This document shows, piece after piece, positions 24,989 to 33,645 of a DNA stretch of 64,000 nt. Numbering within the stretch: position 1 is the stretch's first letter; each line of letters opens with the position of its first letter. The translations under genes and the position numbers were made by a program. Under the pieces are notes generated by a model. That model did no database searches. It was not told where the DNA came from and saw nothing but the letters and a program-made list of their open reading frames with translations. The DNA is from Halobacteriales archaeon QS_4_70_19 (GTDB lineage Archaea > Halobacteriota > Halobacteria > Halobacteriales > Haloarculaceae), in NCBI GenBank assembly GCA_003020985.1, contig PXRM01000017.1, forward strand, positions 1 through 64,000, read 5' to 3'.

Positions 24989-26485
24989 ATGCCGGACACA
25001 GCCAAATACCTCATCCACGCACGTATCAGCGCCGACGGAGTGGTCGAACGGAACGACGTCGTCGGGGCGGTCTTCGGGCAGACGGAGGGCCTGCTCGGGG
25101 ACGACCTCGACCTCCGGGACCTCCAGGACTCCTCGAAGGTCGGCCGGATCGACGTCGAGATCGACTCCGAGGGCGGCCAGTCCTTCGGCCACCTGACGAT
25201 CGCCACCAGCCTCGACAAGGTCGAGACGGCCATCCTCGCCGCGGGACTGGAGACCATCGACCGCGTCGGTCCCTGCCGGGCTGACCTGGAGGTCACCCGC
25301 ATCGAGGACGTCCGCGCGGCGAAGCGCCGCGAGGTCGTCGACCGGGCGAAGGAGCTGCTGTCGGGGGCGTTCCAGGGCTCGATGATGTCCTCGGAGGAAC
25401 TCGTCGAGGAGGTCCGCCGGTCCATCCGCGTCGAGGACATGGGCGAGTTCGAGGGCTACCCGGCCGGCCCCAACGCCGGCGACAGCGACGCCATCATCGT
25501 CGTCGAGGGACGTGCGGACGTCGCCCGGCTGCTCGGGTACGGCATCAAGAACGCCGTCGCCGTCGAGGGGACCAACGTCCCGGAGGCGGTGGCCGACCTC
25601 ACCCGCGAGAAGACGGTGACGGCCTTCCTCGACGGCGACCGCGGGGGCGATCTCATCCTGAAGGAACTCGTCCAGGTCGGCGATGTCGACTTCGTCGCGT
25701 TCGCCCCCGAGGGCCAGTCCGTCGAGGACCTCTCGCGCCACGAGGTGATGGCGGCGCTCCGTGACAAGGTGCCCTACGAGACCATCGCCGACCGCTCGGA
25801 CGGGGCGGCCCACGAGGTCGCCGCCACGGACGGATCGAGCCGCCCGGCTCCCGACGCGGACACCCCGCCGGATGCCGAGGGCCTCACCGCCCCACAGCCG
25901 CCGGCCCCCGAGCCGGGAGCGACGACCGACGGGTCCGCCGCCGAGACGGAAGCGGAGCCGACGGCCGACCCGACCCCGGCATCCGAGGACGCTCCGTCCC
26001 CGGTGCAGCCCGCACCCGACGAGGACGCGGCTGCCGGCTCGGTCGCGGCGGGTACCGACACCGCCGTGGCCCCCGGTGGCGACCCGGCCGTCGACGAGCC
26101 GGCGACGGAGCCGGAGGACGACGCGGACGAGGCAGCCGCCGAGGAGTCCGACGGGCCGGCGACCGCGGACGAGCCGTCGGTTCCCGGGACGCTCCGTGGC
26201 CACGTCCGCGCGGTCGTCGACACCGAGGAGGTCCGGCTGCTCGACGACGAGATGGGCGTCCTCGAGACGGCACCCGTGGACGAGGCGTTCGACCTGATCG
26301 AGGCGGCCGCCCCCGTCCCCGTGGTCGTCGTTCTGGACGGCGGGCTAACCCAGCAGCTGCTCGACGTCTGCGCCCAGCGCGGCGTCGAGCAGGTCGTCGC
26401 GACCTCGCTCGGCGAGCTGGTCAAGCGCCCCACTGGCGTCCGCCTCCGGACGGTCGAGGACCTACTCGAGGTCCCGGACCAGTAG
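24989..26485 (+). CDS. dnaG: archaeal DnaG primase
   Basis: A 498-residue DnaG-type protein. The archaeal N-terminus (DTAKYLIHARISADGVVERNDVVGAVFGQTEGLLG) leads into the TOPRIM domain, with acidic residues in IIVVEGRADVARLL (about 170-183) and TAFLDGDRGGDL. TOPRIM is followed by a 120-residue Ala/Pro/Glu/Asp-rich linker (about 270-395) that is longer than in most archaeal DnaG, then a conserved C-terminal domain (LRGHVRAVVDTEEVRLLD, LDGGLTQQLLDVCAQRG). In archaea DnaG associates with the exosome as well as replication. Its 3' end overlaps the convergent GNAT gene by 24 bases. Confidence 0.92.
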   Translation: MPDTAKYLIHARISADGVVERNDVVGAVFGQTEGLLGDDLDLRDLQDSSKVGRIDVEIDSEGGQSFGHLTIATSLDKVETAILAAGLETIDRVGPCRADLEVTRIEDVRAAKRREVVDRAKELLSGAFQGSMMSSEELVEEVRRSIRVEDMGEFEGYPAGPNAGDSDAIIVVEGRADVARLLGYGIKNAVAVEGTNVPEAVADLTREKTVTAFLDGDRGGDLILKELVQVGDVDFVAFAPEGQSVEDLSRHEVMAALRDKVPYETIADRSDGAAHEVAATDGSSRPAPDADTPPDAEGLTAPQPPAPEPGATTDGSAAETEAEPTADPTPASEDAPSPVQPAPDEDAAAGSVAAGTDTAVAPGGDPAVDEPATEPEDDADEAAAEESDGPATADEPSVPGTLRGHVRAVVDTEEVRLLDDEMGVLETAPVDEAFDLIEAAAPVPVVVVLDGGLTQQLLDVCAQRGVEQVVATSLGELVKRPTGVRLRTVEDLLEVPDQ

Positions 26486-27028
26486 CACGCCGTCCGTCTG
26501 ACCGGGCCCGTCCGTCCCCTCGGCCGCCCGCTGCCCGTCGTAGTAACCGGGCAGCGTCCGGACCTCGTGGAACCCCAGCGAACCGTAGAACGCCCGCGCA
26601 CGCTCGTCGTCGGCGCGGGTGGTGAGCCGGAGCTGGTCGCGCTCGGGGTGCCGGGCCGCCACCGCAGCCAGCAGCCGCCCCCCGTGTCCCCGGCGCCGGT
26701 GCCCCGGCGCGACCGCCAGCTCCGCAACGTACACCGACTCGTCGTCGACCGTGAACAGCGCGTAGCCGACCGGCTGCGCCGACGCCGGCACCTCGTCCCT
26801 GGTCAGGGCCGCCGTCTCGGCCGGGCCCTCGGTCGTCACCAGCGCGAGTCCCGTTCGGACGCCGTTCCGGAGGAGTGTCCGGTGCGGGGCAGGGAACGCC
26901 GCCGTCTGGATGGCGAGCAGCCGGGGCAGGTCCGACTCCCGGGCGGTGCGGACTGTCGGGACGGCCGGCTCTGCCGTCGAGAGTGCCGTGTCGTCGGTCG
27001 GTGTGTCACTCGGCGGTTCGTCGCTCAT
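26462..27028 (-). CDS. GNAT-family N-acetyltransferase
   Basis: A 188-residue acetyltransferase, start MSDEPPSDTPTDDTA. A disordered acidic leader of about 25 residues precedes the domain: VRTARESDLPRLLAIQ, YVAELAVAPGHRRRGHGGRLLAA (motif A, acetyl-CoA pyrophosphate loop Q/RxxGxG/A) and ARAFYGSLGFHEVR (motif B). The Ala-rich stretch may have RimI-like substrate use, but the acceptor is unknown. ATG overlaps the DUF92 stop by four bases (ATGA-type), suggesting an operon with DUF92 upstream. Confidence 0.85.
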   Translation of the reverse strand: MSDEPPSDTPTDDTALSTAEPAVPTVRTARESDLPRLLAIQTAAFPAPHRTLLRNGVRTGLALVTTEGPAETAALTRDEVPASAQPVGYALFTVDDESVYVAELAVAPGHRRRGHGGRLLAAVAARHPERDQLRLTTRADDERARAFYGSLGFHEVRTLPGYYDGQRAAEGTDGPGQTDGVLLVRDLE

Positions 27029-28368
27029 ACGAGGGCCAGGGCGAGCGCGAGGCCCGCGCTGACGACCGCGCCGGCGAGCGTGGCGAGGAGGTTGACTCCC
27101 TGGTTGTCGAGGACCGGCCCCTCGAGCGTGGCCCCGAGCAGGCTGTCCGCGAGCGTGCCGGCGACCCCGCCGGCGACCACGAGCCCGGTCGCGAGCGGGC
27201 CGAGGTCGAAGAAGACGGCCGCGATGCCCGCGATGATGCCGGCGCCGACGAGGCCCGCCACCTGCCCCTGCCAGGTGATGGCGCCGTCGGTGCCGGGCTC
27301 GACGCGTCCGAGGGTGGTGATGAGCCGCGGCTCGTCGAACAGGCCGCCGATCTCGCTGGAGAGCGTGTCCGCCATCGCGGTGGCGACGCTCCCGGCGAAG
27401 GCGTAGCGGAACAGCTCCGGTGGGACGCCGACGCGCCCGGACGCCGCGAACAGCACCACGGCGACGAGCGCGACCGCCGAGTTGGCGAGGACGTTGCCGC
27501 TGCCGCGGGCCCCCTCGTTGTCCTCGGCGATGCCGCGCTCGCGCTTCTCCTCGTAGCGGTACTTCGAGGAGAGCCCGCCCAGACCGAAGAAGGTGATCAG
27601 CAGCGCGAACCAGCCGTAGCCGCCGAGCACGATGGCCAGCAGCGCCAGCAGCACGCCCGTCAGCATCCCCGTCAGGGAGGCGGTTCCGAGCGCGAACGCG
27701 ACGTAGCCCAGGAGCGCCGAGACGCCGATGCCGACACCGACCCGGACGGGGGAGGCGACGATGCCGAGTTCGAGGAAGCCCCACAGGAGGAGCGCGACCG
27801 ACACCAGCACGAGCGGGTCGTCCCGCTCGAACAGCGCGGTCCGCAGCAGGGCGGCGACGAGCGCCTCGATGGCGGCGAGGAAGGTCACCAGCGGGAGCGC
27901 CAGCCGGCCGCCGGTGATTAGCCCGACGGCGACGAAACCTGCCGCCGCCGCCACCAGTCCGCCGAGTGCGAAGCCGACGGTCGCCGCGAACGGGTCGGTG
28001 GTCCGGAGCCGGACGAGTTCGGCGGCCACGTTCCCGACCACGAGCGCAGCCACGCTCCCGACGAACGCCGACGGCGGGAGGCCGAACTGGCGGAGCGGGA
28101 CCAGCAGCGCGAGGCCCGCACAGGCGAAGGCGAACGCGGCGAGGCCGAACAGCCGGCTCTCCTCGTAGTCGCCCGGGCGGGCCAGCAGGTCGAACAGCGG
28201 TCCCTCGTCGACGACGTACAGTGCCGCCAGGCCGACGGCGACGAAGGGGAGCGCGGCGGCCCCGGCGGTGGTCAGGGGGTCGAGCCCCCGGACGGCGAGC
28301 ACCGGAACGACCAGCGCGAGCGAGCCAATCAGGGCGTAGGCTCCGGCCCGCCGCACGTTCCCGGTCAC
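27025..28368 (-). CDS. DUF92 family membrane protein
   Basis: A 447-residue membrane protein with about 11 hydrophobic spans. Start GTG at 28368 is chosen because a TATA-like GTTAAGTA is centred 27 nt upstream and the longer frame overlaps the neighbouring gene's 5' end. The C-terminal half is the DUF92 domain: LITFFGLGGLSSKYRYEEKRERGIAEDNEGARGSGN, DTLSSEIGG, GTLADSLLGATLEGP. DUF92 includes the plant VTE6 phytyl-phosphate kinase, so a CTP-dependent isoprenoid-phosphate kinase is conceivable. It lies divergently to a cis-prenyltransferase-like gene. The N-terminal ~220 residues are an additional hydrophobic module. Confidence 0.83.
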   Translation of the reverse strand: MTGNVRRAGAYALIGSLALVVPVLAVRGLDPLTTAGAAALPFVAVGLAALYVVDEGPLFDLLARPGDYEESRLFGLAAFAFACAGLALLVPLRQFGLPPSAFVGSVAALVVGNVAAELVRLRTTDPFAATVGFALGGLVAAAAGFVAVGLITGGRLALPLVTFLAAIEALVAALLRTALFERDDPLVLVSVALLLWGFLELGIVASPVRVGVGIGVSALLGYVAFALGTASLTGMLTGVLLALLAIVLGGYGWFALLITFFGLGGLSSKYRYEEKRERGIAEDNEGARGSGNVLANSAVALVAVVLFAASGRVGVPPELFRYAFAGSVATAMADTLSSEIGGLFDEPRLITTLGRVEPGTDGAITWQGQVAGLVGAGIIAGIAAVFFDLGPLATGLVVAGGVAGTLADSLLGATLEGPVLDNQGVNLLATLAGAVVSAGLALALALV

Positions 28369-28390
28369 GGCCCCTGCTTCCCGCGACGCG

Positions 28391-28398
28391 TACTTAAC
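28391..28398 (-). promoter_or_regulatory. TATA-like box for DUF92 gene
   Basis: GTTAAGTA on the minus strand, centred 27 nt before the GTG start at 28368, consistent with a leaderless transcript and used to choose that start. Confidence 0.6.
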
Positions 28399-28549
28399 GC
28401 TCCCGAAGGGGGTGGTCCGTCCGGGGTTCGATGGCCCGGCAGGGACGGTCGCTCCGGTCGCCGCGGCGGGGGCGGTCCCGCTGCACGGGCGGCCGCCAGC
28501 GAGCCACGCTTCCACATGGTTTAGACCCCTCCGCGGTCAACCGGCGCCC

Positions 28550-29158
28550 GTGGGCATCTACGACCGGTACCTCGAGGCGCGGATCCGGACGAGCGACGCC
28601 GACCGCCCCGAGCACGTCGCGCTGGTGATCACGGAGCGCGACCTGCTGGAGCCGGGCGCCTACGGGACGCTGGCCGACCTGTTCGGGTGGGCGTTCGACC
28701 TCGGCGCCGAGCGCGTGACGGTGTACGTGAGCGTGCTCGACGAGGAGGCCGTGCCGACGCTCCGCCGGGCGTTCGACGAGATGGAGGCCCCCCGCGAGGC
28801 CGCCATCCGGGGCCCGGGCGACGAGGAGCGGGCCCACGCGCCCATCCGGGTCTCCATCGGGCTGGGCGGGCGCGACGAGTTCGCCGCCGCCGCCCGCGGC
28901 GTCGCCGAGGAGGTCCGCGAGGGCGACCTGGCCCCGGAGGACGTGACCGAGGCCGACATCGAGGACCGACTCGTCTTCCCAGAGTCCCCGGACCTGGTGC
29001 TGAAGACCGGTGCCGAGCGCCTCTCCGATTTCATGATCTGGCAGTCCGTCTACTCCGAGCTCTACTTCACGGACGTCAACTGGCGGGACTTCCGCTACCG
29101 CGACTACCTCCGGGCGGTGCGGGACTTCCAGGCCCGTCAGCGGCGGTTCGGCCGGTAA
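28550..29158 (+). CDS. cis-prenyltransferase-like (UppS family) protein with atypical active site
   Basis: A 202-residue member of the undecaprenyl/dehydrodolichyl diphosphate synthase family. Start GTG 28550 follows a TATA-like TTTAGACC by 27-29 nt; longer reading adds unrelated sequence. The C-terminal half carries the family signature: DLVLKTGAERLSDFMIWQSVYSELYFTDVNWRDF. The N-terminal region expected to hold the catalytic loop MDGNxRW reads EHVALVITERDLL, so the catalytic Asp and Asn appear replaced. It may be a non-catalytic partner, as NgBR/Nus1 is in eukaryotes, or use altered chemistry. Divergent from DUF92. Confidence 0.7.
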   Translation: MGIYDRYLEARIRTSDADRPEHVALVITERDLLEPGAYGTLADLFGWAFDLGAERVTVYVSVLDEEAVPTLRRAFDEMEAPREAAIRGPGDEERAHAPIRVSIGLGGRDEFAAAARGVAEEVREGDLAPEDVTEADIEDRLVFPESPDLVLKTGAERLSDFMIWQSVYSELYFTDVNWRDFRYRDYLRAVRDFQARQRRFGR

Positions 29159-29229
29159 CCGGCCGGGTGGACCTGGCGGAACGCGCCCCCTCCGCAACCG
29201 TTTCCCGCCGCCTTCGCCTCCCTCCGGCC

Positions 29230-29550
29230 ATGACCGAGTTCGACCCCGGGAAGTTCGAGGAGAAGTACGTCCACTGCTTCGAGGAGCTGGAGGCGGCGTA
29301 CTCGAACGCCTACCAGTCGCTCCACGGGGAGCGCGACTCCGAGCTGCTCCGGGCCATCGACCGGCGGGTGCTGGCCGAGAGCGAGCCGTTCTACGAGGGC
29401 GACGGGACCTTCCGCGTCGAACTCCCCGCGGACCTCTGCGAGCTGGCGGGCCGCCCCGGTGACGAGACCGCGTTCGAGGCCGTCCTCGACGACCTCGTCG
29501 CCGAGATCGAGGCCGAACTCCGCGCGGTGTTCGACCTCGACGACGCCTGA
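29230..29550 (+). CDS. DUF5783-type haloarchaeal protein
   Basis: A 106-residue acidic protein, MTEFDPGKFEEKYVHCFEEL..., largely alpha-helical. I recall this N-terminus for haloarchaeal proteins assigned to DUF5783; function is unknown. It lies 71 bases after the cis-prenyltransferase-like gene on the same strand. Confidence 0.7.
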   Translation: MTEFDPGKFEEKYVHCFEELEAAYSNAYQSLHGERDSELLRAIDRRVLAESEPFYEGDGTFRVELPADLCELAGRPGDETAFEAVLDDLVAEIEAELRAVFDLDDA

Positions 29551-29644
29551 TACAATCCAGTTATATCACCAGATTTTAGCCTCCGGGTCACGGACGGCCG
29601 CCCATGCAGCGACGCCGTCCGGCGACGAACGGAGGGGAGCGGGG

Positions 29645-31159
29645 ATGGTGAGCACCGGTCTCGCGCTGGGGGCGACCGTGGTGACGCTGGCGGCGTTCGC
29701 CGCCATCGGCCTCCGGTACGGGCGCGGCGACGGGACCGTCGAGTCGTTCATCACCGCCCGCGACAGCGTCAGCGGCTACCGAATGGGCGCCACGGTGCTG
29801 GCGTCGAGCATGGGCGCGTGGATCCTCTTCTCGCCGGCGGAGGCCGGCGCCGCGTTCGGCGGTGTCAGCGCCGTCGCGGGGTACGCGGCCGGGAGCGCGC
29901 TCGCACTGCTAGCGTACGTGTGGCTCGGCCCTCGCATCTGCGACCTCATCCCGGAAGGACACTCGCTGACCGAGTACGCCTACGTCCGCTACGGGCCGGC
30001 GGTGTACGCGTACGTGCTGGCGGTGAGCGTGGCGTACATGTTCGTCTTCCTCGCGGCGGAGTTCACCGGCATCGCCGGGGCGCTCTCGCTGGTCGCGGGC
30101 GTCCCGGCCTGGCAGACTGCCGCCCTCGTCGGCGGGTTCGTCCTTCTCTACACGGGGTACGGCGGCCTGCGGGCGAGCATCGTGACCGACACGGTCCAGA
30201 CGGTCGTCCTCCTGCCGCTCGTGGCGGTCGGCTTCGTCGGCGCCGTCGTCGCCCTCGGCGGCCCCGGCGAACTCGTCCGGGAGACGGCCGCCTCGAACCC
30301 GGACCTGCTGGACCCGGGATTCCTCCCCGGCCTGGAGTTCGGCGTCTACGTCGTCGTCGCCATCGTCGGCGCGGAGCTGGTCAACCAGGCGTGGTGGCAG
30401 CGCATCTACGCCGCGGCCGACGACCGGAGCCTCCGGCGCGGTTTCGGCCTCGGCGCGGCGCTCGTGATCCCGATGGTGCTGTTCGCGGGGCTGCTCGGCG
30501 TCTTCGCCGCGGGGACGGGCGCGCTCGCGGAGGGCGAGGCCTCCATCGCCTTCTTCGTCCTGCTCCAGCAGTCGTTCCCCGACTGGGTCGTCCTCGTGGT
30601 GGTGCTGGTCGCGGTGCTTCTGGTGACCAGTTCGGCGGACACGCTGTTCAATGCCATCGCCAGCCTCGTCACCTCGGACCTGCCGCGGCTGCTGGACGAC
30701 CCCTCCGACGAGCGGCTGACGGCGGCCGCGCGCGGACTGACGGCGGTCGTCGCGCTCGCGGCGACGTTCGTCGGCGCCCAGCAGTACAGCGTCCTCGCGG
30801 TCTTCCTCACGGCGGACCTGCTGGCCGCGGCGACGTTCGGCCCGCTGCTCGCGGGGCTGTACACCCGGCGCCTCTCCGGCGGCGCGATGCTGGCCAGCAG
30901 CGTCGCGGGACTCGTCGTCGGGCTGGTGTTCTTCCCGCTGGCCCGCGGCGTCCTGGCGGAGCTGCCCGTCGCGGGCGCGCTGCCTACCCCCTCGTTCCTG
31001 TCCGCCTTCTCCGGCGCGGCCGTCGTCTCGCTCGGCCTGGCGGCCCTCGCCACGCGCGTCGTACCCGCCGACTACGACCTCGACCGCCTGTCGACGGAAA
31101 TCCGGACGCTCGACGGGCCCGCGGGCGGGAGCGAGGACACGACACCCGCGGACGACTAG
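29645..31159 (+). CDS. sodium:solute symporter (SSS family)
   Basis: A 504-residue transporter with about 13 hydrophobic spans starting MVSTGLALGATVV. Family motifs: ESFITARDSVSGYRMG, TGYGGLRASIVTDTVQTVV (the conserved 'GGxxAVxxTDxxQ' motif), and LVTSSADTLFNAIASLVTSDL. SSS proteins import sugars, amino acids, carboxylates or other solutes with Na+; the substrate is not evident. The TATA-rich stretch TTATATCACC at 29560 is about 85 nt upstream, so a short 5' UTR is likely. Confidence 0.88.
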   Translation: MVSTGLALGATVVTLAAFAAIGLRYGRGDGTVESFITARDSVSGYRMGATVLASSMGAWILFSPAEAGAAFGGVSAVAGYAAGSALALLAYVWLGPRICDLIPEGHSLTEYAYVRYGPAVYAYVLAVSVAYMFVFLAAEFTGIAGALSLVAGVPAWQTAALVGGFVLLYTGYGGLRASIVTDTVQTVVLLPLVAVGFVGAVVALGGPGELVRETAASNPDLLDPGFLPGLEFGVYVVVAIVGAELVNQAWWQRIYAAADDRSLRRGFGLGAALVIPMVLFAGLLGVFAAGTGALAEGEASIAFFVLLQQSFPDWVVLVVVLVAVLLVTSSADTLFNAIASLVTSDLPRLLDDPSDERLTAAARGLTAVVALAATFVGAQQYSVLAVFLTADLLAAATFGPLLAGLYTRRLSGGAMLASSVAGLVVGLVFFPLARGVLAELPVAGALPTPSFLSAFSGAAVVSLGLAALATRVVPADYDLDRLSTEIRTLDGPAGGSEDTTPADD

Positions 31160-31215
31160 GGGCGAGCCGTGCCGCCAGCCCGGGGTTCAGGATGCTCGCG
31201 CCCCGACGGTCCCCC

Positions 31216-31671
31216 GTGAGCGACGACGGCCCGGAGTACGACACGGACTTCCGCGAGCACCCGACCGAGTACCGCGTCGGCCGCGGGGAGGAGGACGTGT
31301 TCAAGGTCGAACCCTACAAGAGCGAACTCCTCCCGCTCTGGGGCATCAAGACCGTCGCGGAGGCCGAAGAGGGAGCGGCCGCCATCCGCGAGCGGTTCGA
31401 GCAGTACCGCGAGGACGACGAGTTCCCGGGGATGGACATGGCCCGCAAGTACCTCCAGATGGGCTGGACGCGGGCGATGCGCTACGCCAAGTACCCCGGT
31501 GGGCAGAAGTACGAGGAGCGAGACGGCGAGCGGGTCGAGCGCGAGCCCCAGCAGTGGTACGACGAGGAGAAGCGGGAGATCGCACTGGTCTACAGGGAGG
31601 CGCTGGACGCGGTCAGGGACGACGAGGCGTACCAGCAGCGGAAGGCCGAGTGGACGGAAGCGTACGGATGA
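31216..31671 (+). CDS. DUF4385-like protein
   Basis: A protein of about 151 residues beginning GTG-encoded VSDDGPEYDTDFREHP; an in-frame ATG at 31192 (MLAPRRSP...) would add eight residues. The DUF4385 pattern is clear: YDTDFREHPTEYRVGRGEEDVFKVEPYKSELLPLWGIKT followed by GMDMARKYLQMGWTRAMRYAKY. The family occurs in bacteria and archaea with no assigned role. It lies 56 bases past the symporter on the same strand. Confidence 0.8.
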   Translation: MSDDGPEYDTDFREHPTEYRVGRGEEDVFKVEPYKSELLPLWGIKTVAEAEEGAAAIRERFEQYREDDEFPGMDMARKYLQMGWTRAMRYAKYPGGQKYEERDGERVEREPQQWYDEEKREIALVYREALDAVRDDEAYQQRKAEWTEAYG

Positions 31672-31743
31672 GGAGTACCGGAGAGAGCCGGAATTTTCTG
31701 GAACATACCGCGGATATCTCGGGAGACTCGCGCTCTCGACACG

Positions 31744-32652
31744 TCATCCCAGTCGAACCGGATTCTCCGTCGGCACCACGTCCACCGTCACCGCGTCGCC
31801 GACGGCGTAGTCGTGGTCCCGGACGACCACCTTCGCACCGAGTTCCCTGCGCCCGACGAACAGCGACAGCCCCGTCACCGGCTCCCCGTCGAGCCGGACC
31901 GCCACGTCGCCCCAGCGGACGTCCCGGCCCTCGGCGACGCCGACGCGCTGCCCGAACAGGGAGACGGGGCCGTCCGGGAGCGCGTTCGCGTCAGCACCTC
32001 TGCTCGACCCGAAACGACCCCCGCCGGCGTAATGCCGGAGCCCGCCGTCGAGCGGGGCCCCGTCGTCGGCGGCGAGCGCGGCCCAGCCGTCGCCGGGGTG
32101 CGCGGGGTCATCCAGTCGGACGTACGTCCCGCCGGTCTCGACCACCGTGCCGCGGCCGTCCCACGCGACCGGGTCGACGGTCACGTCCCTGCCGAGAGCG
32201 AGTCGCGGCGACCCCTGCGCCCGGAGCAGGTTCGCGTCCCGCCGCCGGAGTTCGAGGTGGACGTGGTTGGCGACCCAGGGGGCGAAGAAGCCCGAGCGGA
32301 CGAGCCGACCCAGCGACTCGCCCGGGTCGACGCGGTCGCCCGGCGCGACGGTCGGGTCGACGTGGAGCACCCGCGCGACCCACGCCCCGTCGTCGGGCAG
32401 TGCGAGTCCGGGCGTCGACTCGGCGTCGACCGCGATGAGCAGCACCGTGTCGGTGGCCTCGGCGTACGCCTTCGCGGGGACGCGCCGCTCGTGAATCTCG
32501 AGCACTTCCCCGGCGACCGGCGAGGGGGCCCGGTCGTCGTCGCGGTCGGGGTAGAGGTCGACCGCGCAGCCGCGGGCGTGTGCGGGGTACGGGGAATTGT
32601 ACAGTGAGAAGCGCGGGTACCGCGAGAGGAGCGCGTCCCCCAGCGTTGGCAT
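31744..32652 (-). CDS. M23-like peptidase-fold protein
   Basis: A 302-residue protein. The M23 (LytM) fold is indicated by YPAHARGCAVDLYP (first His and Asp), SPVAGEVLEIHE, VLHVDPTVAPGDRVDPGESLG and NHVHLELR (the HxH-type motif). No signal peptide or transmembrane helix was seen, unlike bacterial wall hydrolases; archaea lack peptidoglycan, so it may act on another substrate or be non-enzymatic. The C-terminal part is a separate beta-rich domain (GDVAVRLDGEPVTGL, YAVGDAVTVDV). Metal ligands His/Asp/His are present. Confidence 0.72.
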   Translation of the reverse strand: MPTLGDALLSRYPRFSLYNSPYPAHARGCAVDLYPDRDDDRAPSPVAGEVLEIHERRVPAKAYAEATDTVLLIAVDAESTPGLALPDDGAWVARVLHVDPTVAPGDRVDPGESLGRLVRSGFFAPWVANHVHLELRRRDANLLRAQGSPRLALGRDVTVDPVAWDGRGTVVETGGTYVRLDDPAHPGDGWAALAADDGAPLDGGLRHYAGGGRFGSSRGADANALPDGPVSLFGQRVGVAEGRDVRWGDVAVRLDGEPVTGLSLFVGRRELGAKVVVRDHDYAVGDAVTVDVVPTENPVRLG

Positions 32653-32700
32653 ATGCCCGGTTGGGGTGGTGGGGGTTTAGCCGCGTCGCTACCGGCGGGC

Positions 32701-32838
32701 TCAGACCCCGTACTCGGTCACGCCGAGTATCGCCCCGCAGGCGTCGCACTCCCGGACGGCGGCGTCGCTGAACTTCGCGTCCGTGTCGCTCTCGACGACC
32801 TCGACCAGTTCCTCGCCACAGGCGATGCAGTGCCCCAT
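32701..32838 (-). CDS. small zinc-ribbon-like protein (45 aa)
   Basis: A 45-residue protein with two CxxC knuckles, HCIACGEE and ECDACGAI, the minimal layout for one zinc site. Its ATG has a TATA-like ATTTAATC centred 27 nt upstream, so a leaderless promoter supports it. The genomic neighbour is the M23-like gene. Such one-finger proteins are common in haloarchaea and few have known function. Confidence 0.72.
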   Translation of the reverse strand: MGHCIACGEELVEVVESDTDAKFSDAAVRECDACGAILGVTEYGV

Positions 32839-32860
32839 GCGCGGATTTCATATCACGGAG

Positions 32861-32868
32861 GATTAAAT
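32861..32868 (-). promoter_or_regulatory. TATA-like box for the zinc-ribbon gene
   Basis: ATTTAATC on the minus strand centred 27 nt before the ATG at 32838. Confidence 0.55.
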
Positions 32869-32880
32869 CCTCGTCTGACG

Positions 32881-33273
32881 CTACGCCAGCCCCAGTTCCG
32901 TCGCGACCTCCGCGTAGGTCCCGTAGAAGGCGGCGGGTTCCGCGAGCGCGCCGGCCGCGACGCCGAAGACGTCGACCGTGGCCTCGCCCTCGGGCCCCGT
33001 CAGCGCGACCGACCAGTTGAGTCGGCCCTGCTGCCAGTCGCCGTCCAGGCTCCGGACCAGGGTCTCGCCGAAGTAGCTCCCGAACTGGACCGCCACGCCC
33101 GAGAGTGCATCAGGGTCGCTGTCCACGTCGTCGGGGCCGTAGTAAGTGTCGACCAGCGAGTCGAGGTGGCGCAGCGACCCGGGAGTGAAGTCCAGCGGGT
33201 AGTCGTCCCAGTATTCGACCACCTGCTCGGCGGCGACGCGGAACGACTCGGGCGGGTCGGGGGCCGCGGACAC
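32881..33273 (-). CDS. conserved hypothetical protein (130 aa)
   Basis: A 130-residue acidic protein from a GTG start. Segments such as LSGVAVQFGSYFGETLVRSL and WSVALTGPEGEATVDVFGVAAGAL suggest a small mixed alpha/beta fold; the 'GSYFGETLVR' block recalls DUF3806-type proteins, which I state with low confidence. No motif assigns a function. It lies 42 bases downstream of the 95-residue gene in the same direction. Confidence 0.6.
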   Translation of the reverse strand: MSAAPDPPESFRVAAEQVVEYWDDYPLDFTPGSLRHLDSLVDTYYGPDDVDSDPDALSGVAVQFGSYFGETLVRSLDGDWQQGRLNWSVALTGPEGEATVDVFGVAAGALAEPAAFYGTYAEVATELGLA

Positions 33274-33315
33274 GCCTCGTCCTGGGACCGCGACCGCCGA
33301 AGCCCTTGCGCTCGC

Positions 33316-33603
33316 CTACTCGAACAGCGGCTCCTCGGTGACGGGGATCTCCGTCGGGCCGTCCGGGTCGTTCTCGGCCCCGACCTCGCCGCCGTCCGGC
33401 ACCATCGTCGGTTTCGCCCGCTGCTTCACGTCGTCGAGGACGCTCCCGGCGACGTAGCCGAGGGCGCTCCCGAGGCCGGCGTTGAAACCGACGGCGAACG
33501 GGCCGCCCTGTTTCGCGCCCACCTTCGTCCCGAGGGAGGCGCCGGTCTGGGCGCCGTAGCGGGCGCCGCGGTCGCTGCTCGACGTGCAGGGACAGAACTT
33601 CAT
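33316..33603 (-). CDS. glycine-rich helical protein (95 aa)
   Basis: A 95-residue protein. Its first 55 residues are Gly/Ala-rich with regularly spaced small residues (GASLGTKVGAK, NAGLGSALGYVAGSV), as in glycine-zipper or membrane-associating helices. The tail is acidic and Pro-rich. The N-terminus MKFCPCTSS has two nearby cysteines. No family recognised. A hairpin lies 21 bases upstream of its start. Confidence 0.6.
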   Translation of the reverse strand: MKFCPCTSSSDRGARYGAQTGASLGTKVGAKQGGPFAVGFNAGLGSALGYVAGSVLDDVKQRAKPTMVPDGGEVGAENDPDGPTEIPVTEEPLFE

Positions 33604-33623
33604 GTGTGGCTCTAGCGTGGGGC

Positions 33624-33645
33624 GGGACGGACTTGAATCCGTCCC
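33624..33645. other. perfect 8-bp hairpin between helicase and 95-aa gene
   Basis: GGGACGGA, six-base loop, TCCGTCCC. It sits after the helicase stop and just before the next start on the minus strand, so it could be a 3' processing or attenuation structure. No T-tract follows. The loop is tRNA-T-loop-like but no tRNA body surrounds it. Confidence 0.5.

Noticed and set aside
28412-28549. Longer N-terminus for the cis-prenyltransferase-like gene
   Set aside because: The extension is unlike the family and would overlap the DUF92 promoter; a TATA-like element fits the GTG at 28550.
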